Shown one piece after another: positions 39,309-48,490 of a stretch of 64,000 nt of DNA. Where the stretch lies: assembly GCA_947650005.1 (NCBI GenBank), contig CANSTU010000001.1, forward strand, positions 62,001-126,000, in the 5' to 3' direction. The notes beneath the pieces were generated by a model, which made no database searches, had not been told where the DNA came from, and saw only the letters and a program-made list of their open reading frames with translations. Position numbers and translations under genes: made by a program. The stretch's first letter is position 1, and the number at the start of each line of letters is the position of its first letter. The DNA is from an uncultured Lachnospiraceae bacterium (GTDB lineage: Bacteria; Bacillota; Clostridia; Lachnospirales; Lachnospiraceae).

Positions 39309-39360
39309 GCTTGGCTCCCATCCACGCGCCAGGGCGCATATCCAAATCAGGAAAAAGAAA
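39309..39360 (-). promoter_or_regulatory. A-type RBS-hairpin leader
   Basis: Minus strand CCTGATTTGGATATGCGCCCTGGCGCGTGGATGGGAGCCAAGC-ATG. Confidence 0.5.
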
Positions 39361-39437
39361 TGAAGTTTCAATCCTTTCTCATATCGCAGGCATCCTATAC
39401 AATTACCCGCGCATCGATCGCCATACTGCGCGCACTC

Positions 39438-40625
39438 TCACTGACTCGTCAAACGTTCAATCATCTTTCCTGCCTGCCTGGCCCGCTCCAAATAGGCGGG
39501 CATCACGGCGGTCAGCCTCTTTTTCACCGCTTCCTCTTCCCGGCGCAGCCATTCAAATCCGGCGGTCAGTTCCCCGCTTTCCCGCAACGTCTGTACCGGC
39601 ATCACATAATTTTCCCATGTCCCGAACAGATCCAGGGCAATTCCTCGCGCCTTCACGGAATACCCTACCACCAAGGTAGGAATTAATGATGAATAGGCGG
39701 CGATGGTGGAATGGGTCCTCGCCCCGATGAAAAACCGGCATCTCGCAATGTACCCCTTCAGCTGCGCGCAACCACAGTCCTCGATCAACACGACCCGGCC
39801 CGTATCCTTAAATTCCCGGTACAATTCTTTCAAAACCGTCCTGTCGTCATTGTTCTTCCATACCACATGGGGAATCAAAGCCACGCTCAGATCCGTGTGC
39901 GCCATCACATGCCGAATTAGCTCCCGATAATTTTCCATGGTAATCCCGGGTATCCCTTCCCGTTCCACCACCATGGGGCTCACGTTCAGTCCCAGCGTAT
40001 TTCCCTCTGCAAATCCCGCAGGGAGAGGCAGGCAAGCAGCCTCTAGAAGGAATGCCGGATCCGGAGCCAGGAAGCTCCTTTCTTTCAGCCCTGCCTGTAC
40101 AAGCGCCTGCCAGGTTAGAGATTCTCTGGCGATAATACCGCTGTAACGCTTCATATCTTCGATAATCTCCGGTTCTGAAAGAAGATCCGGCTCAATAGAG
40201 CAGCCCAGTAGAAAAGTCTGGGCTCCCTGTCCCGTGAACAACCGGTTCGTATATACCAGATCCTTCACCAAGGTGTCATAGCAGTAATTATCCCCCCCGA
40301 TAGAGATGTTCACCTGGCGCAGGTTCCTCCCGCATACCTCCCGGAACCGATAGCGGAACGCCGCTTCCGGTTCATGCAGCAGCCTTTCCTTCAGATAATA
40401 AAAAACATGGATAAAAAAATTCTTCCTGATTTTCTTCTCTTCTATCAGGGTACACATTCCCTTCAGCGAATAAGATTCGTCCTCCGCTGCGCTGTTCGTC
40501 ACCACAATCGCCGGTTTCGGCAACATTCGGATTACCGTATGCGCGATGGCCTCACAGCCGTGGTTCCCGCTCCCCGCATGCATATATAGAACAATTTTAT
40601 CCTTTTTTCCACGATATCGCCGCAT
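39438..40625 (-). CDS. Polysaccharide pyruvyl transferase family protein
   Basis: 'YMHAGSGNHGCEAIAHTVIRML', 'FIGARTHSTIAAYSSLIPTLVVGYSVKARGIALDLFG'. Confidence 0.85.
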   Translation of the reverse strand: MRRYRGKKDKIVLYMHAGSGNHGCEAIAHTVIRMLPKPAIVVTNSAAEDESYSLKGMCTLIEEKKIRKNFFIHVFYYLKERLLHEPEAAFRYRFREVCGRNLRQVNISIGGDNYCYDTLVKDLVYTNRLFTGQGAQTFLLGCSIEPDLLSEPEIIEDMKRYSGIIARESLTWQALVQAGLKERSFLAPDPAFLLEAACLPLPAGFAEGNTLGLNVSPMVVEREGIPGITMENYRELIRHVMAHTDLSVALIPHVVWKNNDDRTVLKELYREFKDTGRVVLIEDCGCAQLKGYIARCRFFIGARTHSTIAAYSSLIPTLVVGYSVKARGIALDLFGTWENYVMPVQTLRESGELTAGFEWLRREEEAVKKRLTAVMPAYLERARQAGKMIERLTSQ

Positions 40626-41755
40626 TATTTCCGCCCTTTCCAGACATGGTATAATCCCAGATATGCTCTCGGTGCATACAGGAAAACTGGCCCCTTGATC
40701 CGATAGCCTGCCGGAAGCATCCTTCTTCCCCTTCTTCCCAAACGCTTCCATGCTACGCCGGCCGCTTCATGGCAGGCCCAAAGATATCTTTCCCGGAAAG
40801 CGCCCCGTCCTCTTGGGGCTCCATCCGTTCCGCTTTCCGTTTTCCCTTTCCCTCCGCTTTCTCTCCCCCAAGCCGCTTCCTCAGTTCCCCGCGTTCCTTC
40901 TCCGTCTTTGGGCAACAACGCCAGCTTTCCTGCCACCAGCAGCGCCGCCTGAAACAGACAGGCCGCGGCCTGCGGCACACAGGAGGGATACAGGCCCGCA
41001 ATCTTTTCTTCTGCCAGCTTCCAGCAGCGGATCTGATCCATGTAGGAGGCACGGAAAGGGGAATACATCGCCCCCTCTTCATTGATATAATAGCAGTATT
41101 CCCGGCTTTTCATCACGGTAACCCGACGCATGAACGGAAGGCAGTCCACCAGGAACATGAGATCCTCGCCAATCGTCAAATCCGTCCGAAATCGGACCTG
41201 ATTCAAAACTTCCCGTGAAAAAAGGATGCTCCAGCAACGGGTATTACCTGCCAGAAGATACCCTCCCGCATAGCCCTCCGGATCCATTGTCTCAGCTTCG
41301 AACGCATCCGCCTCGCCCCGGGATATGACTTCGGTTTGGGGCGTCCCTCTGCACAGGCTTCCCTGCTGCCTGTCCCGTTCCGCCCGTCCCACTTCCCGGA
41401 AACCGCCCAACACCATATTGCTGCCTTCCCGTTTTAAACAATCCATCTGCCCTTCCAACATTCCAGGCAAAATCCAGTCATCCGCATCCACAAAGGCGAT
41501 ATATTCCCCCGATGCTTTCTCCAATCCTCTGTTTCGTGCAGAAGATACCCCTGCATTTTTCTGACGTAAGAGGCGAACCCGCCCGTCCTTTGCACACCAT
41601 TCTTCACATAGAGCCGCGCTTTCGTCCGTGGAGCCGTCGTCCACCAACAAAACTTCCAGGTTGCTATAGCTCTGCGCAAGAATACTTGCCACACAGCAGG
41701 AGAGATATTTTTCCGCGTTATAAACCGGCACAATCACCGAGATCAGGCCATTCAC
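40625..41755 (-). CDS. GT2 family glycosyltransferase
   Basis: 'LISVIVPVYNAEKYLSCCVASILAQSYSNLEVLLVDDGSTDESA', 'FVDADDWI'. Probable GTG start overlapping the upstream stop. Confidence 0.9.
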   Translation of the reverse strand: MNGLISVIVPVYNAEKYLSCCVASILAQSYSNLEVLLVDDGSTDESAALCEEWCAKDGRVRLLRQKNAGVSSARNRGLEKASGEYIAFVDADDWILPGMLEGQMDCLKREGSNMVLGGFREVGRAERDRQQGSLCRGTPQTEVISRGEADAFEAETMDPEGYAGGYLLAGNTRCWSILFSREVLNQVRFRTDLTIGEDLMFLVDCLPFMRRVTVMKSREYCYYINEEGAMYSPFRASYMDQIRCWKLAEEKIAGLYPSCVPQAAACLFQAALLVAGKLALLPKDGEGTRGTEEAAWGRESGGKGKTESGTDGAPRGRGAFRERYLWACHEAAGVAWKRLGRRGRRMLPAGYRIKGPVFLYAPRAYLGLYHVWKGRK

Positions 41756-42879
41756 TGTGCAAGAACCTCCCAATACTGGCTGGTACGGCTGTCCCAATCA
41801 AACCGTTTTACGTTTTCATAGCCCTTCCGGATCAATTCTTCCCGGAGCTCTTCGTCCGAGACCAACCGGTTAATGCATTCCACCGTTCCCGCTATATCCT
41901 CCGGATCCGTCAGAAGCCCGGCATCGCCCACCACCTCAGGCAAGGCTGTGCGGTTAGAGCAAATCACGGGCACACCCAGCTGCATGGCTTCCACGGGCGG
42001 GAATCCAAATCCTTCGATCAGAGAAAGGAACAGAAATGCCCTGGCTCCTGCCAAAAGGCTGTGCATCTCCTCCGCGCTTTCGATATACCGATAACAGATG
42101 ACGGCCTGCGCGGCCTCCGGGCTGATTCGAATGCCGTTTTCCAGGCAAACGCGCTCCACGCTCTCCACGCCCACCAGAACCAACCGAAGGGGAGCTGCCG
42201 CTTGACGAAAATACGCGTCATAGGTTTTCAGAATGCCCGCGGCGTTTTTATGGGGCAAACCTGAGGTGACCGCATGCAGATAGGGCTCCTCTGGCCTCAG
42301 GCTGTTTTCTCCCCCCATGTCGGCAATCGCATTCACCCCGTTATAGATCACTCTGACGCGCTTCCCGCTTCCCGGACACATGGCATCCACTTCTTGCCTG
42401 GAAAATTCAGAAATCGTAACGATCCGGTCCGCATGCTTCATGGACGCTTTGAGCCTGCTCATGATATAGGCATTTTCCACCCGGTTGAGCACACCGGGAA
42501 AATATTTGTCGTAGAAGAAAGGAATCAAATCGTGGATAATTACCGTATCCTTTCCCCTGTAAAAGGCAGGCCTGTATCCTCTGGGGAATAGAATCCGATC
42601 CGCGCCGTATTTTCTGGCCTGCCCGGGAACCAGGAATAGTTCCCATATCATACAGTAGACTTTGTTCAAAGGATTTCCCTTCATTTTCACAAAGCGGATC
42701 CCAGGGATATCGAAGTCCTTCCGGTTATATTCATTGCCCAGGACAATGATTTCCTCGCAGTGTTCCCCGTTACGGTTGCTTTCCGCCAGATGTCCCGCCA
42801 ATGTCTTAGCCAGATTATAGATGCCGATGCTCTTTCCTTTTCCTTTCACCAGTTTAAAACAGTCAATCACCAGCCGCAT
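41752..42879 (-). CDS. GT4 family glycosyltransferase
   Basis: 'YLHAVTSGLPHKNAAGILKTYDAYF', 'FLFLSLIEGFGFPPVEAMQLGVPVICSNRTALPEVVGDAG'. Confidence 0.9.
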   Translation of the reverse strand: MRLVIDCFKLVKGKGKSIGIYNLAKTLAGHLAESNRNGEHCEEIIVLGNEYNRKDFDIPGIRFVKMKGNPLNKVYCMIWELFLVPGQARKYGADRILFPRGYRPAFYRGKDTVIIHDLIPFFYDKYFPGVLNRVENAYIMSRLKASMKHADRIVTISEFSRQEVDAMCPGSGKRVRVIYNGVNAIADMGGENSLRPEEPYLHAVTSGLPHKNAAGILKTYDAYFRQAAAPLRLVLVGVESVERVCLENGIRISPEAAQAVICYRYIESAEEMHSLLAGARAFLFLSLIEGFGFPPVEAMQLGVPVICSNRTALPEVVGDAGLLTDPEDIAGTVECINRLVSDEELREELIRKGYENVKRFDWDSRTSQYWEVLAQ

Positions 42880-43000
42880 AGTCGGCTCCCATCTGCGCGC
42901 TTTGGCGCGCGTACAAATCAAGGGGTATACTCCTGCCTATCGCAAGCAGTGCTTGCAATACTGCTGCCAATAAAGCGTTTGAAACAAAGTTTCAGACTTT
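42880..43000 (-). promoter_or_regulatory. Tandem B+A RBS-hairpin leader elements
   Basis: Minus strand GTTTCAAACGCTTTATTGGCAGCAGTATTGCAAGCACTGCTTGCGATAGGCAGGAGTATA followed by CCCCTTGATTTGTACGCGCGCCAAAGCGCGCAGATGGGAGCCGACT-ATG. Confidence 0.6.
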
Positions 43001-44185
43001 GTATCCCTTCCTATCGCCGGCCATGCCCGCGATATTGACTCCGGCATCTCCTTCGTTCCTCGTCACCATTCCCGTCCACCAGGCTCCCATCAGAAACAGC
43101 GCATAATTCCTACCCAAATAGACGGATATAAAATGCGCCTCCAGCATAGTATACAGCGCGAAGCTCGTCAATAAAATGAACCCCGCATAATCCTTCCTTC
43201 TTCGGCATTCCCACATCGTACGCGCATACATCGTAAGAAAGGCAACAGCCGGAATGATTCCGTACCAGTAAAACAGGCGCACATACCCCATATCAAAATA
43301 TTTTACGTTTTCCGGACGGGAGAAAAGACGCCAGTTCGTGATAATCCCCCCTCCGTCCGTCCAGTTATTCATGCTCGTAATCCGGCCAGTAAAGATCCAG
43401 TCAAAGGGATAGAACGGCCCCTGATACCGTTCGTAGCAGGCGATCCATACGGAAAGGCCCGCGCACAATAGAAAACCGCCGATTCCCAGCAGATAGATCC
43501 ACTTGCTCTCCCATACCCCCTTTCCCAACGTTAAACTTACGGAAAAAACCAGGGTAAAAAGCAGAATCAAAATTCCCGTCCGGGAATTGGTGGGCAGATA
43601 CAGAAGGACACCAAGGACAGCGAGCGCGCCGTAATGCACCAAGCGCATCCGCTCATGATACAGGTAGATTCCCAGCGTTACCAACACCCAGAACATACAG
43701 TAGAAAGCGTTGGGATGCCCCAGGCCGAAGCAGTAACGGATCCCTCTGTCCCCCTCATCGATAATATACATGTTCCCGAAGAGCCCCGTCGCCGCAAGCC
43801 CTACCAACGCCAGGCATCCGGCCAGCGTAAACCAAAATGCGAGCTTTAACGCCTTTTTCAAATCCACATCCTGGAAAGCCGCGCAAAATACCACCAGCCG
43901 TACCGCCTCATCCCTGCCCGAGGCAAGATAGCATATCCCGGCAATGACGCCGAAACCCAGGATCCACAGCCATTGTCGCACGCAATAGCGCGAGCAGAGC
44001 AGTTTCACGGAAAAAAGCACAAAGGCTAATCGGAAAAGTTGGCCCTCTAACGGATTGATATATACACTTTTATCGAGGATGACGATGGCAAGCTCCACGA
44101 TCAGCCCCAGATAGAAGCAAGCCTGTCCCAGGGGATAAAGCTTATCATACCATTTTTTGTGATAATACAGCATGTCTTCTCTCAT
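42992..44185 (-). CDS. O-antigen ligase/polymerase (Wzy)-like membrane protein
   Basis: TM-rich; 'RYCFGLGHPNAFYCMFWVLVTLGIYLY', 'LPTNSRTGILILLFTLVF'. Confidence 0.65.
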   Translation of the reverse strand: MREDMLYYHKKWYDKLYPLGQACFYLGLIVELAIVILDKSVYINPLEGQLFRLAFVLFSVKLLCSRYCVRQWLWILGFGVIAGICYLASGRDEAVRLVVFCAAFQDVDLKKALKLAFWFTLAGCLALVGLAATGLFGNMYIIDEGDRGIRYCFGLGHPNAFYCMFWVLVTLGIYLYHERMRLVHYGALAVLGVLLYLPTNSRTGILILLFTLVFSVSLTLGKGVWESKWIYLLGIGGFLLCAGLSVWIACYERYQGPFYPFDWIFTGRITSMNNWTDGGGIITNWRLFSRPENVKYFDMGYVRLFYWYGIIPAVAFLTMYARTMWECRRRKDYAGFILLTSFALYTMLEAHFISVYLGRNYALFLMGAWWTGMVTRNEGDAGVNIAGMAGDRKGYKV

Positions 44186-44212
44186 TCTGCCGCCGCAGGC
44201 GGCCCATAGATC
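44186..44212 (-). promoter_or_regulatory. C-type RBS-hairpin leader
   Basis: Minus strand GGGCCGCCTGCGGCGGCAGAATGAGAGAAGAC-ATG. Confidence 0.5.
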
Positions 44213-45260
44213 ACGAGACGGGTTCCCGATCTACGCCAAGTCTGTGAAGCAGCCCGCCCCAATAACCCAGCACTGTGTTCTTCCAAAACCAACGAATCCT
44301 CTCTCTAGCGTATTCTCCAAAATCCGCGCCGCAGGAACGGGCGTTCTTCCATCCCTGGCCGTAAACCACCGTCAGACGCAGCATTTCTCCCCTACAATCT
44401 TCGTTTTCCTTCAGATGGTACTTTTCATACAGGAAACGGCTGTCTTGATATTTTCTGATATCCCGCTCCGCAAACATCCCGGTATATTGCTCTTCATGAA
44501 TGCCGATGGATACCAGCGGCTGGCCGGTACACACGAAATGCGGATTTCTGCCCAGAATCTCAAAGTACAGGAACATATCGGAGGCCCAATTGCTTCTCTC
44601 ATCGAATCGTGCGCCGCAGGAACGGTACAGGGTCGCGCTGGGCGCGCCGATCTCGTTTCCCAGAAATAGGCTGCGGTAATCCGCCCGCAGCCTGTCCAGA
44701 TAGGGCTGGCCGGCCTGGCGGGACCAGGACTTTGCCTCGGACACCTGCCTTGTTCCGCAAAACGCCAAAGAGGCATCCGGATTTTCTTCCAGCAGGGAAA
44801 CCATTTTCTCAAGGCTTTCCTCTTCGGTGAACCAGTCGTCGCTGAACATGATTTTGATATATTCCCCTTCTGCCAGCTCCAACGCCCGGTTCCAATTGAA
44901 AATATGACCCAGGGGCTTTTCGTTGTGATAATATCGAAAACGGCCCGGAAGAGGTACCGCCTCTGCCCCCGCAGCCGTCCTCCTGCTGTCGCCCGGATTT
45001 ATGGCATCTCCTCCCTGCTGGCCTTTGCTCTGAGCAGGACCCACAAAAAGCGTTTCCCCCTTCTCCAGAGGAATTCCCCCCTGGAAAATTTGTGCGGCAA
45101 GGGCTTGCGTTTCTCCGTCCGTGGAATCGTCGCTCACGATTATTTCCACATCCCGGAAGGTCTGCCCCGCAACGGAAAGGAGAAGGCGCCTTACCTCATC
45201 CACATTATTATAACATGGTATACAGATCGAAACCTTGGGGTTGTCTGCCTTTCTTTCCAT
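44211..45260 (-). CDS. GT2 family glycosyltransferase
   Basis: 'VSICIPCYNNVDEVRRLLLSVAGQTFRDVEIIVSDDSTDGETQ', 'FSDDWF'. Confidence 0.88.
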   Translation of the reverse strand: MERKADNPKVSICIPCYNNVDEVRRLLLSVAGQTFRDVEIIVSDDSTDGETQALAAQIFQGGIPLEKGETLFVGPAQSKGQQGGDAINPGDSRRTAAGAEAVPLPGRFRYYHNEKPLGHIFNWNRALELAEGEYIKIMFSDDWFTEEESLEKMVSLLEENPDASLAFCGTRQVSEAKSWSRQAGQPYLDRLRADYRSLFLGNEIGAPSATLYRSCGARFDERSNWASDMFLYFEILGRNPHFVCTGQPLVSIGIHEEQYTGMFAERDIRKYQDSRFLYEKYHLKENEDCRGEMLRLTVVYGQGWKNARSCGADFGEYARERIRWFWKNTVLGYWGGLLHRLGVDREPVS

Positions 45261-45354
45261 GTCTGGCTCCCATCCGCGCGTCCGGCGCGCATACAACTTC
45301 TGGGGAAAATCCTGCTCCCATCTGGCCGCGGTACCGCCTCACGCTCCCATGAGG

Positions 45355-46326
45355 CTAACCCCTTCCAGCAAGCCTGCGTATCACCCGCTTCATTCCCCGG
45401 CCTGCCCGATAATAATTCCGTTTTCCCCAGGACAGGCCATGGCGTAATGCCCTCTTCCACCCAGGTTCCTCCTTCAGGATCAGGAAATCATATTCCGACA
45501 AGTGTTCCCGCAGATAGGCAGGATAGGTCGAATCGATTTCCACCCGTTCAAATACCGCATCCCGCCCGAAAATATCCTTCCCGTCCCTGATGTTATCGTC
45601 CACTTTGGAGAGAATTTCCGCCCGGTTCAGTTCCTGATGGGCAGCAGACCGTACCTTCTCCGCCACCCTTTTCTTCGCGTTTTTCTCCCCGTGGCCGCCC
45701 ATATATCCAAAATGCCATCCCCCATCCGCCACCCGAACGCCGATTTCCTTTCGCTGTGGGAACCGAAGTTCTCCCAATTGAAGATTCTGTTCCCGCAGCA
45801 ATTGGAAGCTGCACATCTTGCTTCCGATCCACTGCTTTTTCTCCACCCCTTCGAACTCTCCCGCATAGGAGAGCAGGTTTCCTGACGTCTCTTCCATGTT
45901 CAGATAGCAGTAAAACATACGCTGGGCAAAATGGTAGATTTTATCCGGATCAAAATCCGCCAAAATTTCCCTGATTTTATCCGGATTGGGAATCTCGTCC
46001 AGATCGCTGAAAAGAATAATGTCCTCGTCCCGGCATCCTTTCAATCCCCTCCCCACCGCATTCTTCTGAAACGTATCCCTATCGTGGGTATAGCCGGGAG
46101 GCGTGTCCTCCACCACCACATGAATGATCTTGTCCGCGAACTCAGAAAACATATCCTTATTTTCTTCATAATATAACGGCTTTGGATTCCCGGAAAAGGT
46201 CTCCGTGGCTTCGCTGATGACGAAACGATCCACCACCGGCGAGAGCACATGCAGCCGAAGCTTCAGAATATCCAGTTCATTGAAAAACTGAAAACAATCG
46301 TATACCATAGGATCCCTTTCATCCAT
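45355..46326 (-). CDS. GT17-like (beta-1,4-N-acetylglucosaminyltransferase III-like) glycosyltransferase
   Basis: 'MVYDCFQFFNELDILKLRLHVLSPVVDRFVISEATETFSGNPKPLYYEENK', 'IILFSDLDEIPNPDKI', 'GWHFGYMGG'. Confidence 0.82.
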   Translation of the reverse strand: MDERDPMVYDCFQFFNELDILKLRLHVLSPVVDRFVISEATETFSGNPKPLYYEENKDMFSEFADKIIHVVVEDTPPGYTHDRDTFQKNAVGRGLKGCRDEDIILFSDLDEIPNPDKIREILADFDPDKIYHFAQRMFYCYLNMEETSGNLLSYAGEFEGVEKKQWIGSKMCSFQLLREQNLQLGELRFPQRKEIGVRVADGGWHFGYMGGHGEKNAKKRVAEKVRSAAHQELNRAEILSKVDDNIRDGKDIFGRDAVFERVEIDSTYPAYLREHLSEYDFLILKEEPGWKRALRHGLSWGKRNYYRAGRGMKRVIRRLAGRG

Positions 46327-46427
46327 ACGCCAAACTCCTGCACACCGCAGACATCGTCCGCAATACCGCCTCCATAACGTTTTTTGACCGGCTCCCATCT
46401 GAGCGCTTTAGCGCATACGTTTGAGCC

Positions 46428-47180
46428 TTACCTTCTGGCATTCACAATCCTGCCATGCAGCCTGCGCAGGGCATCTATCAGCGGATGTTTCCGTCGAAAA
46501 TCCGGATACGCCGCATTCGTCCCCTGCCACTTATGGAAAGCAAAGGGAACGATCCCCTCTGTCTCCGGCAGCATACTTTCATGCCCGAAATATCTTGCCA
46601 CCTCCAGAGGGGCGATGCGCATTTCCTCCGCCTCCAGAAGATGGCGGATCCGACAGCACAGGAAGCCGTCCTCGTTATACCAACCCTTTTCCGGCGTCCA
46701 GGGAACGCCTGCTTTCTTCGGATAATCCATCAAACGCTTGCTCCGGATCCCTACGCTATTCCCCACCCTGCACAGATTCCCGTGGATATCCCGGTAGGTA
46801 GTGTCGTCCCCCTCTTTGGGCAGTGGCCATGGGGAGCCGATATAATCATAGTCCAGGAATTCATTCCTCCATTGCTCCGGATGCACCACATAGCCATCAT
46901 AATGCACCAGCATCGCATAATCCGTCTGAATATAGTCTCCCAGATCATATACTGTTTTATAGTTAAAATCGTCGATATTTTCCAATTTGGAAATGTGCCT
47001 GTAATGGATTCCCTTCGGAAGGAAAAACGGTTTTCTATGGGTAATGATCAGGGCGTCCCCAAAGCAGATTCCCCGCATGCTATATTCCATCGCCCTGATT
47101 GTGGCCCGCACGTTTACGCTGGTCATGGCGCATAGGGTCACGTTGGGAAGTTGGAGCTTGTCTGATTCCTTTTTCTTCAT
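46428..47180 (-). CDS. DUF5672-like putative glycosyltransferase
   Basis: 'DYAMLVHYDGYVVHPEQWRNEFLDYDYIGSPWPLP', 'VGNSVGIRSKRLMDYPKKAG', 'NEDGFLCCRIR'. Confidence 0.75.
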   Translation of the reverse strand: MKKKESDKLQLPNVTLCAMTSVNVRATIRAMEYSMRGICFGDALIITHRKPFFLPKGIHYRHISKLENIDDFNYKTVYDLGDYIQTDYAMLVHYDGYVVHPEQWRNEFLDYDYIGSPWPLPKEGDDTTYRDIHGNLCRVGNSVGIRSKRLMDYPKKAGVPWTPEKGWYNEDGFLCCRIRHLLEAEEMRIAPLEVARYFGHESMLPETEGIVPFAFHKWQGTNAAYPDFRRKHPLIDALRRLHGRIVNARR

Positions 47181-47182
47181 TT

Positions 47183-47255
47183 TGGCCTTCCTGCCCGCTT
47201 TAGCAGACGTAATTTTACGGTTGAAAATGGCTGTAAGCCGGTTTTGACCTGTCCT
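47183..47255 (-). promoter_or_regulatory. Two-hairpin RBS leader
   Basis: Minus strand GGTCAAAACCGGC-TTACA-GCCATTTTCAACC, then GTCTGCTAAAGCGGGCAGGAAGGCCAAA-ATG. Confidence 0.55.
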
Positions 47256-47278
47256 TCTTATCCTTCATAAACAGACTC

Positions 47279-48331
47279 TTACTTCGCATATCTCACCCGA
47301 TACCCCATCCGCCTCTCCAGCGAATACCAAATTTTCTTCAAATAAAATTTCCCGTATATCCATCTGCTTTGCAGTATCCCCAGCCGTCTTTCCATTCCTT
47401 CCAACCGTCGTCCTGCCAAAGCGTATCTGTCCGAATTCTTCTTATATTCCTCCAGTTCCTTCCTGCATTCATCCGCGCTAAACAGCCTTCCCTGCCTGTC
47501 CTGATAATGAAAAATGCTGTAAATATTCTGCTCCGAGGCCCAATAGCCGTCAGATACGTTATGCCTGGCCCAGTATTTGGGGGCGATGGCATATGCCAGC
47601 GTGTCGGAGGTATAGGCCGGGAAAAAGGCAAAGCTGGAATTGGACAGCAGAAGGTATCTGGCATTTTTGATCATCACATAATCCCGATCCAAATCGGAAT
47701 GGTAGACCGGCAGGCCTGGCAGCAGCTTCCGGGCGGCCTGCGGATCGTCCGTTACAATAATGAACTCCATATCCGGACGGAGCTTTCTCATATTTTTCAT
47801 TCCATCCATCCAATATTTTTTCCCGAGATACAGTTCCGGGCTATCCGTATATTCTCCACCCCTCAGATTTAGGATACACAGGTTATCCCTGGTAAATTCA
47901 TGACTGTCATAGGCCGGAAGCACCTTCATCCATTCCCGGATCTCATCCCTGTATTTCTCAAAATAGCCTTCCGCCTGCATATTTCCATAGATCAGCGTAT
48001 CGTCAGATAGGCTGTGAAGCGCATCATCCTCCCCCGCCACATAGCAGCCATGTTCCATATCGTGTCGGGAATTTCCCAAATAAACGCGCTCTTCCCTCTC
48101 ATCATACCGCACCATCCCGCTCCTGGTAGATCCTTTCGCATCCACTATGGGTTCGCCCAGGTCGAGTTCCATAAAGTACATCCCCCGTTTACTGTGGATA
48201 TTCACCGCCAGCTGTTCCTGCCCTGCCGTACCGAAAGCACATCCGCGTTCCCTGGCAATACACCTGGCCGTAATATAACAGAACAACTGGTTTCCCAGTC
48301 CCTGCCCCTTTAAAAACTCCGTGCCTATCAT
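47279..48331 (-). CDS. Divergent GT11-like fucosyltransferase family protein
   Basis: 'EFLKGQGLGNQLFCYITARCIARERG', 'ILNLRGGEYTDSPELYL', 'FIIVTDDPQAARKLLPG', 'LLLSNSSFAFFPAY'. Confidence 0.65.
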   Translation of the reverse strand: MIGTEFLKGQGLGNQLFCYITARCIARERGCAFGTAGQEQLAVNIHSKRGMYFMELDLGEPIVDAKGSTRSGMVRYDEREERVYLGNSRHDMEHGCYVAGEDDALHSLSDDTLIYGNMQAEGYFEKYRDEIREWMKVLPAYDSHEFTRDNLCILNLRGGEYTDSPELYLGKKYWMDGMKNMRKLRPDMEFIIVTDDPQAARKLLPGLPVYHSDLDRDYVMIKNARYLLLSNSSFAFFPAYTSDTLAYAIAPKYWARHNVSDGYWASEQNIYSIFHYQDRQGRLFSADECRKELEEYKKNSDRYALAGRRLEGMERRLGILQSRWIYGKFYLKKIWYSLERRMGYRVRYAK

Positions 48332-48490
48332 GTTTGCTCTCATTCCGCCGCGCAAGCGGCATTTTAATCAGCGGAAACTTTGGGACGCGCAGCGTCACAA
48401 AGTCCGAGATTGAAAATGTCAATTTTCAATCTTGCTCCCATCTGCCGTTTCAGCGGGCATACAAATCAGGGAGATTGAAAATTTCAGCTT
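48332..48490 (-). promoter_or_regulatory. Composite A- plus C-type RBS-hairpin leaders
   Basis: Minus strand TTTGTATGCCCGCTGAAACGGCAGATGGGAGCAAGATTGAAAATTGACATTTTCAATC ... GCCGCTTGCGCGGCGGAATGAGAGCAAAC-ATG. Confidence 0.5.
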
